A stretch of DNA of 64,000 nucleotides, from positions 46,552-110,551 of the forward strand of contig JBKEDD010000040.1 of NCBI GenBank assembly GCA_047975215.1, read 5' to 3'. The notes under the pieces were generated by a model. It had not been told where the DNA came from. It saw nothing but the letters and a program-made list of their open reading frames with translations, and did not search any database. The DNA comes from JAGRMG01 sp047975215. Its GTDB lineage: Bacteria; Pseudomonadota; Alphaproteobacteria; Rhodobacterales; Rhodobacteraceae. Positions 26,495-35,622 of the stretch are shown here, piece by piece; the first letter of the stretch is position 1; each line of letters begins with the position of its first letter. The position numbers and the translations under genes are program-made.

Positions 26495-27472
26495 CTATTT
26501 CACGGTCTTGCAGCAGCGAAAGCCAAGATGATAGTTCTCGTGGCTGGCCCGGCTCATGACCCTTGTGCCGTGCCAGAAGGGTGCGCGCCAGCGGCACCAG
26601 TCGGGATGCGCGCGGTACTTGTCCCAGATGAACCAGCTTCCCTTCATCTCGGTGACGCCAAGCTTGGTGCTGCCGCGGCTGGCCATCTGGTCGGGCGCCA
26701 TGGGCAGGTTCATGTGCTCGGCGGCATTGCCGTGCTGGTCGTACACCCCAAGGGCGCTGCGGCACTCCGGAAAGGCGCCCGTGGGATAGGTGTTCGACCC
26801 GCAACTGCGATACCCGCCGCCGCCGCAACTGGCGCTTTTTTCGCTGTTCTGCGCGCAGACGCCCCTGCGGAACGCCGGCCCGTAGGCCCAGTTCTTGGAG
26901 TCGGCGTATCTGGCGTTGTGTGCGCCGCGCATCGCCGCGACCGAACCCAGCCCGAAGAAATAGTCCGCCGGTTCGAGCGCGCCGGCGCAGGCGCCTTCCC
27001 ATTCATGCGCATCGCACAGACGCTTGCCCAGGGCGGCGCAGATCTCGGCCGCCTCGACCGCCTTGGTCCAGACCACGGGATAGGTGCATGGAATGTTGGG
27101 AAACTCGAACTGGTCTATGCAGGCTTTGGTGTCGCTCGCCCGTTCGGTCCGCGGATCGTAAAGCGGGGCCATGAAGCGGTCGCCGCAGATGCGTTCGTTG
27201 CGCGCACTGGCATAACTCTCGGGGCCGCCGGGAATGCGTGCCCGGCACTGCTCGGGCGTCATCGGGTGGCGGGTAATCGCCGGGTTGCCCTGACCGATGA
27301 CGGCGGAACGTGCGAAGATCTGACCCAAACGCTGCATCTGCACATCGCTCAGGCGGTGAACCGTCTGCAACTGCCGGAACAGCGCCGCATTGGCCTGTTG
27401 CAGCGTGGTTTGCGCCGCGCCCGGCAATGCCAGCGTCGCGGCCAGTACCAGCCCCGCAAGGAACGGCTTCAT
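26495..27472 (-). CDS. Secreted protein with formylglycine-generating-enzyme-like (SUMF1/FGE-sulfatase) domain
   Basis: 325 residues from the ATG at 27472, with an AGGAGG site 7 bases upstream and a signal peptide (MKPFLAGLVLAATLALPGAA). The mature part has the FGE/SUMF1 fold pattern: KACIDQFEFPNIP, VEAAEICAALGKRLCDAHEWEGAC, GVYDQHGNAAEHMN and a typical C-terminal LGFRCCKTV. Many cysteines (at least ten) imply disulfides in the periplasm. FGE proper makes formylglycine in sulfatases, but many such domains bind other ligands, and no sulfatase gene is nearby. The ATG overlaps the stop of the upstream 582-residue secreted protein by 4 bases. Confidence 0.8.
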   Translation of the reverse strand: MKPFLAGLVLAATLALPGAAQTTLQQANAALFRQLQTVHRLSDVQMQRLGQIFARSAVIGQGNPAITRHPMTPEQCRARIPGGPESYASARNERICGDRFMAPLYDPRTERASDTKACIDQFEFPNIPCTYPVVWTKAVEAAEICAALGKRLCDAHEWEGACAGALEPADYFFGLGSVAAMRGAHNARYADSKNWAYGPAFRRGVCAQNSEKSASCGGGGYRSCGSNTYPTGAFPECRSALGVYDQHGNAAEHMNLPMAPDQMASRGSTKLGVTEMKGSWFIWDKYRAHPDWCRWRAPFWHGTRVMSRASHENYHLGFRCCKTVK

Positions 27473-29217
27473 CGCGCATCCTCCTTTCGGGTCACATAGA
27501 ACAGGTCGCGGTTGTCGGCGAAACCGATGAAGCGCGGCAGGATGGTGCCGCCGCCGACCTTCTTTTCGATCAGCGCCATGCCCGGCACCATATGCGCCAC
27601 ATGCACCCGCCCGCCGCGCGGCACGTATAGCGCCAGATAGGTGTGCTCCAGCGCGTTCATGTCCAGCAGCATGGCGTAGGAACAGCCATAGGCCTGGAAG
27701 GTGCGCGCCATGGCCGAAGGCGTCGCCGTCGAAAAATAGCCGTAGATCAGATAGTTCCGGCCCGCCGTACTGGCCATGCAGGCGCCCGCGCGCAGCGTGC
27801 GCAGTTCCGCCTCGGCCGAGCCTGACCAGTTGCCCGGCCCCCATTTCGTGACCCGGTCGCCGGGGATGCCCCGGCCGGTGGCCGGATCGGTTTCAAGCAG
27901 AGGAACGCCGTTCTGGCGGGCAAAGACGATGCGCGGCAGCAAGGCGTTGTCGGTCTCCTGCCAGGTCTTCATGATCACGCTGCCGTCGGTCAGCCCGAAC
28001 AGGGTGGAAAGGCCCGGCTGCAACTTGCTGAGAATCGTGCCCTTTTCGATAAACCCGTAGTGGTGGCCCAGATTGAACCCCGCCATGTCGCCGAACTTGA
28101 ACGCGCCGTGCTGGCGTTTGAATCCGCCGGCAAAGGTTGCCACCGCCTTATGGGCGATCATGGGGTTGACCATGCCCAGCATGACCAGCGGATCGGGCGA
28201 ATTCACGCCGTCGGGCCCGGGCATGCCGCGCGGGCGGATCGAGGCGGGCGGGCGCGACGACCAGCCCAACGCGGGATGATCGGTACCCATGGCGAAACCG
28301 ATGTCAAAGCGTCCAAGGTCGAAAGCGACCAGATAGCCGGTGGCACGCGCCTCGATGCTGTCCAGCCGGTTGGCCTTGCCCGGCCCGTCCAGCACCTCGG
28401 GCGCGATTTCGCGGGGCTGGAAGGCACTGGCGTATATGCCGGGCAATCCCGAGACCGGATACCACCGACCTATCGCCATACGCCCCGGTTCGGCCCCGTC
28501 GAGCGCGATATCCAGCAAGGTCGAGATCACCGGACGGTCGTCCGGGCCGCTTCGCGCGATCATGGGTGCCGGCCCGCCGCCCGTACCGCCCGTGCCGCCG
28601 GTGGACAATGCCTCGCTGGTTTCGACCTGCGAATCGCGAAAGAAGGTGTCGCGCACGAAACGAACGATGCTCTCCCCGCCCCAGATGTTGTCGCGCAGAA
28701 ACTCAGCCGTCGCTTCGAGATCGGTGCGCGAGCCGCTGACGCGATTGCGCAGATAAAGCGCGCCCCCGCAAAGCGGCGCATAGGCAAGGCCGCTCTCGCG
28801 CGCTGCCGCCAGCGCCGCAGCGCCATCGGCCCAGGGCGTGCAGCGGGTCCGCCGCCCCCCGGCAGTGACGACAAGCGCCGGACTGGCCCCGCCCTCGAAC
28901 CCGACCGTTTGCGCGGAGGGATCGGGGTTTTCGATATGCCAGAACTGCGCTTTGGCGTCCGCCGCGGGCCGTGTTTCCAGCAGGAACCAGGTATCCACCG
29001 CCGGGTTGAGCGAAACAAAGCGCACTGCCTCTCCCGATACCGGGTCGACCGCTGCGATCTCGTCGCGGAAGGGTTGCAGTTCGACGATGCTCTTGGGCCG
29101 CACGGCATCGTATTGCAGGCGTTGAAGCGTCAGCGTTTCATGTGACTGCGCCGCCGCCGGCGTCGCGGCGCAGACCGCCAGTGCCGCTGCGGCCAACCGG
29201 CTGCGTATGGGTTTCAT
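27469..29217 (-). CDS. Large secreted protein of unknown function, possibly NAGPA/DUF2233-like
   Basis: 582 residues with a signal peptide (MKPIRSRLAAAALAVCAATPAAA). No family is certain. The C-terminal half (from about 350) resembles phosphodiester glycosidase (NAGPA/DUF2233) domains: VATFAGGFKRQHGAF, a FGLTDGSVIM strand, and near the end MARTFQAYGCSYAMLLDMNALEH, but the usual LDGGGS motif is replaced by LDMNAL. A low-complexity STGGTGGTGGGPAP stretch lies near residue 205. The downstream FGE-like gene is translationally coupled, so the pair probably acts together in the periplasm or at the cell surface. Confidence 0.6.
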   Translation of the reverse strand: MKPIRSRLAAAALAVCAATPAAAQSHETLTLQRLQYDAVRPKSIVELQPFRDEIAAVDPVSGEAVRFVSLNPAVDTWFLLETRPAADAKAQFWHIENPDPSAQTVGFEGGASPALVVTAGGRRTRCTPWADGAAALAAARESGLAYAPLCGGALYLRNRVSGSRTDLEATAEFLRDNIWGGESIVRFVRDTFFRDSQVETSEALSTGGTGGTGGGPAPMIARSGPDDRPVISTLLDIALDGAEPGRMAIGRWYPVSGLPGIYASAFQPREIAPEVLDGPGKANRLDSIEARATGYLVAFDLGRFDIGFAMGTDHPALGWSSRPPASIRPRGMPGPDGVNSPDPLVMLGMVNPMIAHKAVATFAGGFKRQHGAFKFGDMAGFNLGHHYGFIEKGTILSKLQPGLSTLFGLTDGSVIMKTWQETDNALLPRIVFARQNGVPLLETDPATGRGIPGDRVTKWGPGNWSGSAEAELRTLRAGACMASTAGRNYLIYGYFSTATPSAMARTFQAYGCSYAMLLDMNALEHTYLALYVPRGGRVHVAHMVPGMALIEKKVGGGTILPRFIGFADNRDLFYVTRKEDAR

Positions 29218-29238
29218 GACCTCTCCGTTCCGCCCCCG

Positions 29239-30282
29239 TCACAGGACATAGCGTATCAGCTTCAGCGCCCCCCGTTTCCACGGCACCCGGTGCGTGACGC
29301 CGGCGGCAGCCGATATCCGGGCACGATTGGCCACATACCAGTCATAATTGCGGATCAGCGCCTCTTCGTTGGAATGCTCGGGGCAAAAACCCAGCCGGTC
29401 GGCGATCTTGTCAATGCTGACAAAGCTGTCCTTGCCGGCGGTCTCGTAAATCCACTTGTACAGCGGCGACAGATGCAGCGCCTCAAGCGCGCGCAACGTC
29501 CAGATCGCCGGGGCGGCGGGAATGCCGATCACCCGCTTGCCGTGCCCGGCCCGGTCCAGCACGGCCTGAAAGCTCTGGCGCAGCGATCCGAACCGCGCCG
29601 CGCCGACATTGAACGTGTCGTTGACCGCCCGCGCATCGCCGGTGGCGCACAGCAGCACCGCCTGATTGAGGTCGTCGACATCGAGCAGCTGATAGGTGTT
29701 CTCGCCCGACCCCAGCACCGGGAAATTGTGCCCGTCATGCGCGAAATCGTAAAGCAGTTCGAACGCGCCCAGCCGCTCGGGCCCGACAAAGGATTTCGGG
29801 CGCAGCACCGGCAGGCACAGGCCCCCGTCGCGGAATTCGGCGCAAAGCCGTTCGGCCAGAACCTTGCTTTCGCCATATGGCCCGACGCCGATCATCGGGT
29901 CGTCTTCGCTTAGCGGATGATGGTCGGGGATGCCATAGACGGCGGTGCTCGAGACATGGATGAACCGCACGGTGCCGCGCGCCTTGGCGGTTTCCAGCAG
30001 CAGCCGCGTGCCATCCACGTTCGTCGAGCGGATCTCGGCCGCATCCGCCAGCGGCAGCGCGGCGGCGCAATGCACCACGATGTCGATGCCCTCGAAGGCC
30101 CGATCGTGCAGTGCCGGGTCGCGAATGTCGCCCTGCAATACGTCGATGCGCCCGGCCTCGGGATAGGTGAAGGGCGCGATGTCCCAGGACCGGACCTGGT
30201 GCCCCCGATCCAGCAGGAACCGGATCAGATTGATGCCCATGAAGCCGGCGCCGCCGGTAATCAGGAAATGGCGTGCGCTCAT
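29239..30282 (-). CDS. NAD-dependent epimerase/dehydratase (extended SDR)
   Basis: 347 residues. The N-terminal Rossmann motif is FLITGGAGFMG. The active-site motif is YGESK, with the upstream serine pair in VSSTAVYG. NTDP-sugar epimerases and 3-beta-hydroxysteroid dehydrogenase-like enzymes share this plan. The nucleotide-sugar role is inferred from neighbours: a prenyltransferase with HAD domain and a GtrA protein. AAGGAG precedes the ATG. The substrate is unknown. Confidence 0.85.
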   Translation of the reverse strand: MSARHFLITGGAGFMGINLIRFLLDRGHQVRSWDIAPFTYPEAGRIDVLQGDIRDPALHDRAFEGIDIVVHCAAALPLADAAEIRSTNVDGTRLLLETAKARGTVRFIHVSSTAVYGIPDHHPLSEDDPMIGVGPYGESKVLAERLCAEFRDGGLCLPVLRPKSFVGPERLGAFELLYDFAHDGHNFPVLGSGENTYQLLDVDDLNQAVLLCATGDARAVNDTFNVGAARFGSLRQSFQAVLDRAGHGKRVIGIPAAPAIWTLRALEALHLSPLYKWIYETAGKDSFVSIDKIADRLGFCPEHSNEEALIRNYDWYVANRARISAAAGVTHRVPWKRGALKLIRYVL

Positions 30283-30492
30283 GATCGGGTTGCGCTCCTT
30301 GCGACGTTCATCGACAACTTGCGTTCGTTTCCACCCTTACACCCCTACCCAATTGAGGCTGGCGAAGCCACCGAACAAGTTACATGACCTGAATCAAAGG
30401 CCCGCGGAGGAATGACGCCGGGCCACGGATTTTCTGCGACTGTGTCGTTGCGGCACTTGTCTTGGCCGCCGCGCGCGGCTGTGATGGCTGTC

Positions 30493-31956
30493 ATGGAACA
30501 CGGGTCAGGAGCATCGTTCGGCGACGCGCGGGACGACCGCGGGGGGGCGTCCGGGTCGGTACCGCTGGTTATCGACATCGACGGCACTCTATTGCGTAGC
30601 GACCTGCTGTTTGAAACCTTCTGGGCGGCGCTCGGGCGCAACGTCTGGAAGACGCTTTCGGTGCTGTTCTCGTGCCGGGGGGACCCCGCGCGCATGAAGG
30701 CCGGGCTGCGCGCCATCACCGAACCCGGGATTGCAATGCTTCCGGTACGCCAGGCGATGCTTGATCTGGCGCTTGAGGCACAGGGCCACGGGCGCGGCGT
30801 GCATCTGGCCTCGGCCGCCGATCAGGCGCTTGTCGATGCTCTTGGGCGCCGCTTTGGCCTGAAGGGCCCGCATTTCGGATCGGACGGGGCGAACAACCTC
30901 AAGGCCGAGGCCAAGGCACGCCTTCTGCGTGAACGCTTCGGCGCCGGCGGCTACGATTACGCCGGAAATTCCCGCGCCGATCTGGCGCCCTGGGCCGGGG
31001 CGCGCAAGGTGATCGCGGTCAATCCCGGGCCGCGGCTGACGGCCCGGCTTGAGGCATCGGGCAAACCCCTGCACATACTGACCGATACGCCCGACCGGGG
31101 CGCCCTGCTGCGCGAGTTGCGCCCGCTTCAGTGGATCAAGAACCTGCTGCTGTTCCTGCCTGCGCTGGCCGCACACGAGACAGGCCCAGAGACGTTGTTG
31201 CCGGTGCTGGTTGCGGTTGCCGGGTTCAGCCTGGGCGCGTCGGGCATCTATATCGTCAACGATCTTCTGGATCTCGAGGCCGATCGCAGCCACCCGGCCA
31301 AACGCAGCCGCCCCGTTGCCTCGGGCGCACTGCCGATCCCGCTGGCCATGGCGGCAAGTCCGGCGCTGGTTCTGGCGGCGATGGCGCTGGGTCTGGCCGT
31401 GTCGCCGGGGGTCGCGGCGCTGATCCTGACCTACATGACCGGCAGCCTGGTCTATTCCCTGTGGCTGAAGAAACGCCGCTGGCTAGACCTGGCGGCGCTG
31501 GCCGGACTGTTCCTGCTGCGGGTGCTGACCGGCGCGGTCGCCGCGCAGGTGCCGGTGTCCGCATGGCTGCTGGGCTTCGTGGTGGCGGTGTTCTTCACCC
31601 TGGCCTGTGCCAAGCGGCTGACCGAACTGGCGCGCGCCAGGCGGCGCGGCCACCTGCCCGGGCGCAGCTATGGGCCGGGCGATGCCGCAAACCTGGAACG
31701 CGCCGCATATCTGGGCGCTGGCCTGTCGGCGGGACTATTCGTTTTCTATTCACTGAGCCCGTCCGCCGCCACGCTTTATGCCTCTCCCCGGGGCCTGGCG
31801 CTGGCGACGGTGCCGGTTGCGCTCTGGCTCGTGCGTGTGGTGCGGCTCAGCTCGCTTGGCAGCGAGAACTACGACCCCGTGGTGTTCGTGTTCCAGGACC
31901 GGGCGGGGCTGGCGATTGCCGCCGCCGGGCTGGCCATCGTCCTGCTGGCGCGCTGA
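30493..31956 (+). CDS. HAD-like phosphatase fused to UbiA-family prenyltransferase
   Basis: About 487 residues from the ATG at 30493; starts at 30484 or 30412 in the same frame are possible. The N-terminal HAD domain carries VIDIDGTLLRSDL (nucleophile Asp) and a VNPG-type C-terminal motif. A UbiA membrane domain follows, with the first Asp-rich motif NDLLDLEADRSHPAKRSRP and about eight hydrophobic segments. Such fusions resemble the decaprenyl-phosphate phosphoribose synthase/phosphatase pair used to make polyprenyl-linked pentose donors for envelope glycans. The GtrA gene on the opposite strand and the nearby epimerase support a lipid-linked sugar pathway, but the product is unknown. Confidence 0.8.
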   Translation: MEHGSGASFGDARDDRGGASGSVPLVIDIDGTLLRSDLLFETFWAALGRNVWKTLSVLFSCRGDPARMKAGLRAITEPGIAMLPVRQAMLDLALEAQGHGRGVHLASAADQALVDALGRRFGLKGPHFGSDGANNLKAEAKARLLRERFGAGGYDYAGNSRADLAPWAGARKVIAVNPGPRLTARLEASGKPLHILTDTPDRGALLRELRPLQWIKNLLLFLPALAAHETGPETLLPVLVAVAGFSLGASGIYIVNDLLDLEADRSHPAKRSRPVASGALPIPLAMAASPALVLAAMALGLAVSPGVAALILTYMTGSLVYSLWLKKRRWLDLAALAGLFLLRVLTGAVAAQVPVSAWLLGFVVAVFFTLACAKRLTELARARRRGHLPGRSYGPGDAANLERAAYLGAGLSAGLFVFYSLSPSAATLYASPRGLALATVPVALWLVRVVRLSSLGSENYDPVVFVFQDRAGLAIAAAGLAIVLLAR

Positions 31957-31970
31957 ACGCACCGGCGCCG

Positions 31971-32438
31971 TCAATGGCGATCCCCGAACACATAGCGCCG
32001 GTCAAGGCGGTACTTGATGACATATCCCGCCGCCAGCCCCAGTACCGCACCCGCCTCGCGCATGGATTGGCTATGCCAGATCAGCCAGAACAGCGTTTCG
32101 CTGCCCCAGAATATCAGCGTCGTGCCGACCCCCGTCAGGGAATATAGCACGAAGACCCGCGTTTCATCCGCCAGCGCCCGGCGGCGGTCGTAGAATATCC
32201 ACCGCTTGTCCAGCATGTATTTCGACACAAGCCCGACCCCGGTTCCCGCGATCAGGGCCAGTATCAGGCTGTTGTCGTGGTCGACGCTGGCAAAGACAAG
32301 CCGTTGCGCCGCCAGATTGGCCATGCTCGCAAGAACCGCAAACAGCGCATAGCGCAGCGTCAGCGCGGCAATGCCTGGTCGCGTATCGGCCGGCCCTCGG
32401 CTCACCTGCCCGCTGCCCTCACTTTGCCCGGTCCGCAA
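31971..32438 (-). CDS. GtrA family membrane protein
   Basis: 155 residues with four hydrophobic segments (about 25-45, 57-75, 95-115 and 127-145). It has the GtrA-typical LVSKYMLDKRWIF and the matching second repeat YVIKYRLDRRYVFGD at the C-terminus. GtrA proteins are thought to flip polyprenyl-phosphate-linked sugars across the cytoplasmic membrane. It converges on the HAD-UbiA gene, 14 bases away, and lies downstream of sdhB on the same strand. The start may be a few codons further in. Confidence 0.85.
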   Translation of the reverse strand: MRTGQSEGSGQVSRGPADTRPGIAALTLRYALFAVLASMANLAAQRLVFASVDHDNSLILALIAGTGVGLVSKYMLDKRWIFYDRRRALADETRVFVLYSLTGVGTTLIFWGSETLFWLIWHSQSMREAGAVLGLAAGYVIKYRLDRRYVFGDRH

Positions 32439-32471
32439 CCAGCGGCGGCCGCCGGACGCGCCAAGGCAGGC

Positions 32472-33251
32472 TCACATCGTGCGCTCGACCAGCATTTTCT
32501 TGATCAACGCGATGGACTTGGCCGGATTCAACCCCTTCGGGCAGGTCTTGGTGCAGTTCATGATGGTATGGCAGCGGTACAGCTTGAACGGGTCTTCCAG
32601 ATTGTCCAGCCGCTCGCCCGTGGCCTCGTCGCGCGAATCGATGATCCAGCGATAGGCATGCAGCAGCGCCGCGGGGCCAAGATAGCGGTCGGAATTCCAC
32701 CAGTAGGACGGGCACGCGGTCGAGCAGGACGCGCACATCACGCATTCATATAGACCGTCCAGCTTCTTGCGGTCCTCGATGGACTGCTTCCATTCCTTCG
32801 CCGGGCGGTTGGTCTTGGTCTCGAGCCACGGCATGATCGAAGCGTGCTGGGCGTAGAAATGCGTAAGATCGGGGATCAGATCCTTGACCACGGGCATATG
32901 CGGCAGCGGATAGATCTTCACGTCGCCCTTGATCTCGTCCATGCCATAGATGCAGGCCAGCGTATTGATACCGTCGATATTCATCGCGCAGGATCCGCAG
33001 ATTCCTTCACGGCACGAGCGGCGGAAGGTCAGGGTCGGATCGATCTCGTTCTTGATCTTGATCAGCGCATCCAGAACCATCGGCCCGCATTCGTCCATGT
33101 CCAGGAAATAGGTGTCGAGCCGCGGGTTACGCTCGTCGTCCGGATCCCAGCGATAGATCTGGAATTTGCGGACATTGGTGGCGCCCGTCGGCTTGGGCCA
33201 TGTCTTGCCGGTGGTGATCCGGGAATTCTTGGGCAGGGTCAGTTCAACCAT
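32472..33251 (-). CDS. sdhB: Succinate dehydrogenase iron-sulfur subunit
   Basis: 259 residues from the ATG at 33251 (AGGAGG site upstream). The N-terminal ferredoxin domain holds the [2Fe-2S] cysteines in SCREGICGSCAMNIDGINTLAC. The C-terminal domain holds the 4Fe and 3Fe clusters (ECVMCASCSTACPSYWWN, CHTIMNCTKTCPKGLNPAKSI). It carries electrons from FAD in SdhA to ubiquinone. It is separated from sdhA by two unrelated glycan-type genes (33352-35578), an unusual break of the operon. Confidence 0.97.
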   Translation of the reverse strand: MVELTLPKNSRITTGKTWPKPTGATNVRKFQIYRWDPDDERNPRLDTYFLDMDECGPMVLDALIKIKNEIDPTLTFRRSCREGICGSCAMNIDGINTLACIYGMDEIKGDVKIYPLPHMPVVKDLIPDLTHFYAQHASIMPWLETKTNRPAKEWKQSIEDRKKLDGLYECVMCASCSTACPSYWWNSDRYLGPAALLHAYRWIIDSRDEATGERLDNLEDPFKLYRCHTIMNCTKTCPKGLNPAKSIALIKKMLVERTM

Positions 33252-33351
33252 TTCGGCCTCCTGTTGCGGCCGGCCGCCGGCCGGACCAGAGATGTCGTGA
33301 ACGGGATGGGGGGAAATCCGGTGGCGCCATCGCGGCGGTCGGGGCGATACG

Positions 33352-34656
33352 TCATGGTGCGGTCCCTTCCGGCAGTTGGCCAAGCAGATGCGTCAGGCCG
33401 AGCCGCTTGAATTCGGCGCGCACGGCTGTCAGCGAAGCTGCGAAGTCGATCCGCTGACCCGTATCAAAGCGGATGGCGATCCACTTGCCGATCGCCGCAT
33501 CGCGGGCGGCAAGGTAATCGTCGCGGTTCCAGACCTCGCGCAACGGCACGCCGATGGCATCAAACGCGGCCAGCAGCCTTTCGGTATCGTAGATCGAGAT
33601 CGCCCGCACCATCCACGGCTCGCCATTGGGCCAAAGCACCGAAGCACTGCCTCGCGTCACCTCGCCATAGGCCAGCCGGTTGCAGCGCGCCCCCAGCGCC
33701 GACAGGCCCACGCGCATACGCGGCCTGCGGTTGAGGATCACGATATCCTGATCCAGCCGGCCGAGGAACTGGCGGCCATGCATGGCCGAGCCTTCGGAAA
33801 AGACCAGCGTGCGTGCACTGTCGTACCAGGCCAGCTGATCGCGCAACCGCATGGTTTCCGGCCGGATCACATGAACGCCCAGACCCTGCAAGAGGCCGGT
33901 CAGATAGGATTCGCCGGCATTGTGCCCCTCGGCGGTCGCTTCCATCCGGTCGCGCGCGACGTATACCACGCCGCCGGGCCGGTCGGGCAACCGGTTGCGC
34001 CCCCTGTTGCGCGCCAGCAGGTCGAGATAGGCTTCGCTCGGTGTCACCTCGTTCAGCTGTTCGGCCATCGGCGCCGCCCACAGGTGTCTGACGCGCAAAG
34101 GCCGGGTCACGAAATGCACCCGCTCTTTGGCCACGCCGTACCAGTCCAGCACCTGCCAGAAGAAGCCGGGCACCGCCGCGGGCCGCAATCCCGGCTCCAG
34201 CGTGAACAATACCCGGGCCGAGGGACGCCCGCTTACCCCCTGCAAAAGGCGCGTGCTGTTCTCGGCGGCGAAATGCCCGAAATGATCGACGACATGGCCG
34301 CCCCATACCGCCTCTTCGTCCATATCCGTCAGGGGCGCCGCTGGAAGGGCCGGCTTCAGGTCGATCGGCCGGCCCGCGCGCATGTGGCGCATGGCGTCCA
34401 TGTGCTCCCAGTCCGGCCAGACCGGCCCGCCCTCGGCGATCATCGGGCGGCTGGTGCACGCCGGCAGAACCGGTATGTCGTCAAACCGCGTCGCGGCCGG
34501 CGATGCCGTGCGGCCAAAGACGATCAGGCCGTTGCGGGGATCGCCCAACCCGCCGCCGTCCTCTTTCGCGACCGGCCCCGCCGCCGTCGCTTGCGCCGTG
34601 TCTGCGACGCGGGGCCTGAGCCATGACAACACGCGGGTCATGACGGCAACCGGCAT
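33352..34656 (-). CDS. Glycosyltransferase family 61-like protein
   Basis: 434 residues. The C-terminal half has the GT61/DUF563 pattern: GGVVYVARDR, NAGESYLTGLLQGLGVHVIRPETM and LVFSEGSAMHGRQFL. An N-terminal basic/hydrophobic start (MTRVLSWLRPR) could be a membrane-proximal segment. GT61 enzymes are often linked to exopolysaccharide or capsule genes. It lies between sdhB and a sulfotransferase-like gene on the same strand, so it is probably expressed with the sdh genes or from a local promoter. Confidence 0.75.
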   Translation of the reverse strand: MPVAVMTRVLSWLRPRVADTAQATAAGPVAKEDGGGLGDPRNGLIVFGRTASPAATRFDDIPVLPACTSRPMIAEGGPVWPDWEHMDAMRHMRAGRPIDLKPALPAAPLTDMDEEAVWGGHVVDHFGHFAAENSTRLLQGVSGRPSARVLFTLEPGLRPAAVPGFFWQVLDWYGVAKERVHFVTRPLRVRHLWAAPMAEQLNEVTPSEAYLDLLARNRGRNRLPDRPGGVVYVARDRMEATAEGHNAGESYLTGLLQGLGVHVIRPETMRLRDQLAWYDSARTLVFSEGSAMHGRQFLGRLDQDIVILNRRPRMRVGLSALGARCNRLAYGEVTRGSASVLWPNGEPWMVRAISIYDTERLLAAFDAIGVPLREVWNRDDYLAARDAAIGKWIAIRFDTGQRIDFAASLTAVRAEFKRLGLTHLLGQLPEGTAP

Positions 34657-34717
34657 GTTCGCCCCCCCGAGCCAGACGCGTCACGCATGGCGCGGGCGGT
34701 ATGCGCGACGCGTATGC

Positions 34718-35578
34718 TCATGGCGCGAACAACGCCTCGTTCTCGGCGACCAGCGCCGCCACCCGCCCACGGCAGGCCCGCTCCAGACCGAGACCGTTCA
34801 ATTGCCGCAGAAACTCGATGGCGCTGGCGCGTGGGCTTTGATTGCCCGGCAACCGCAACGGGACGAGCCGGTCCACCACGTCGGGCGTCAGACCGGCATG
34901 GGCCAGAAGCTGACGGCCCGGACGCGCCGGGTCGGCTTCGTCCTCGAGCCGAAGAAAGAGCACCCGGCCGGCACATGGCCCGTCCAGAAGGCGCGCCTCC
35001 AGGTCCGCCCAGCCGCCACAACCGCCGGTCTCGTCCAGGAACGCAGCGAAGGGAGCCGCGTAAAGATCGCTGCGCACCGCCTGATTGTAGACGCTGCGCT
35101 TCCAGCCGGCCATGTCGCGGGTATAGAACACATACTCCGGCACCAGCGGATGCAGCGCCGCATCCAGCAGCCCCATAATGCCCTCAAGCTGCGGATAAAG
35201 CGTGACCACCCCGCCCTTGCCGATCATCGCACCGGGCAGGTTTTCGTGGCTGACCAGCACCGGCCCGGCCCCTGGCCCGGGCAGCAAGGTGTCGCGCAGC
35301 GCCCGCCCAAGACGGCTCAGGCGCCGCTGCATCCTGGCAGAAGGGTCCAGGCTGAACTGCATCGCGGTGTGGCCAAGATCGCGCGTCAGCGACCCGCGAA
35401 CCGGTGTCAGCACCTCGACATGTCCGCGCAACGCCTCGGAGTTGCGTTGCAGGAATCGCTGCAACGAGGTGGAGCCGGTCTTCTGGACACCGCAATGCAG
35501 GATCAGGCGGCGCGGCGGCCGTCCGTCCGTTTTGTCTGCGATGTCGCCTCGTACCGTCACCAACCGATTCCCGACCAT
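34718..35578 (-). CDS. Sulfotransferase-like protein
   Basis: 286 residues. The N-terminal P-loop-like 5'-phosphosulfate-binding motif is LILHCGVQKTGSTSLQRFL, and the 3'-phosphate region is likely YVFYTRDMAGWKRSVYNQ, as in bacterial PAPS-dependent sulfotransferases. It would transfer sulfate to a sugar or small acceptor. The neighbouring GT61 gene suggests a sulfated glycan. The start is not certain, and a few internal Met or Val codons are possible. It lies just downstream of sdhA. Confidence 0.7.
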   Translation of the reverse strand: MVGNRLVTVRGDIADKTDGRPPRRLILHCGVQKTGSTSLQRFLQRNSEALRGHVEVLTPVRGSLTRDLGHTAMQFSLDPSARMQRRLSRLGRALRDTLLPGPGAGPVLVSHENLPGAMIGKGGVVTLYPQLEGIMGLLDAALHPLVPEYVFYTRDMAGWKRSVYNQAVRSDLYAAPFAAFLDETGGCGGWADLEARLLDGPCAGRVLFLRLEDEADPARPGRQLLAHAGLTPDVVDRLVPLRLPGNQSPRASAIEFLRQLNGLGLERACRGRVAALVAENEALFAP

Positions 35579-35622
35579 AGCCGCCCGAAGGCGGCGGTTT
35601 GCCTACCCCTGCCCCGCCGACC

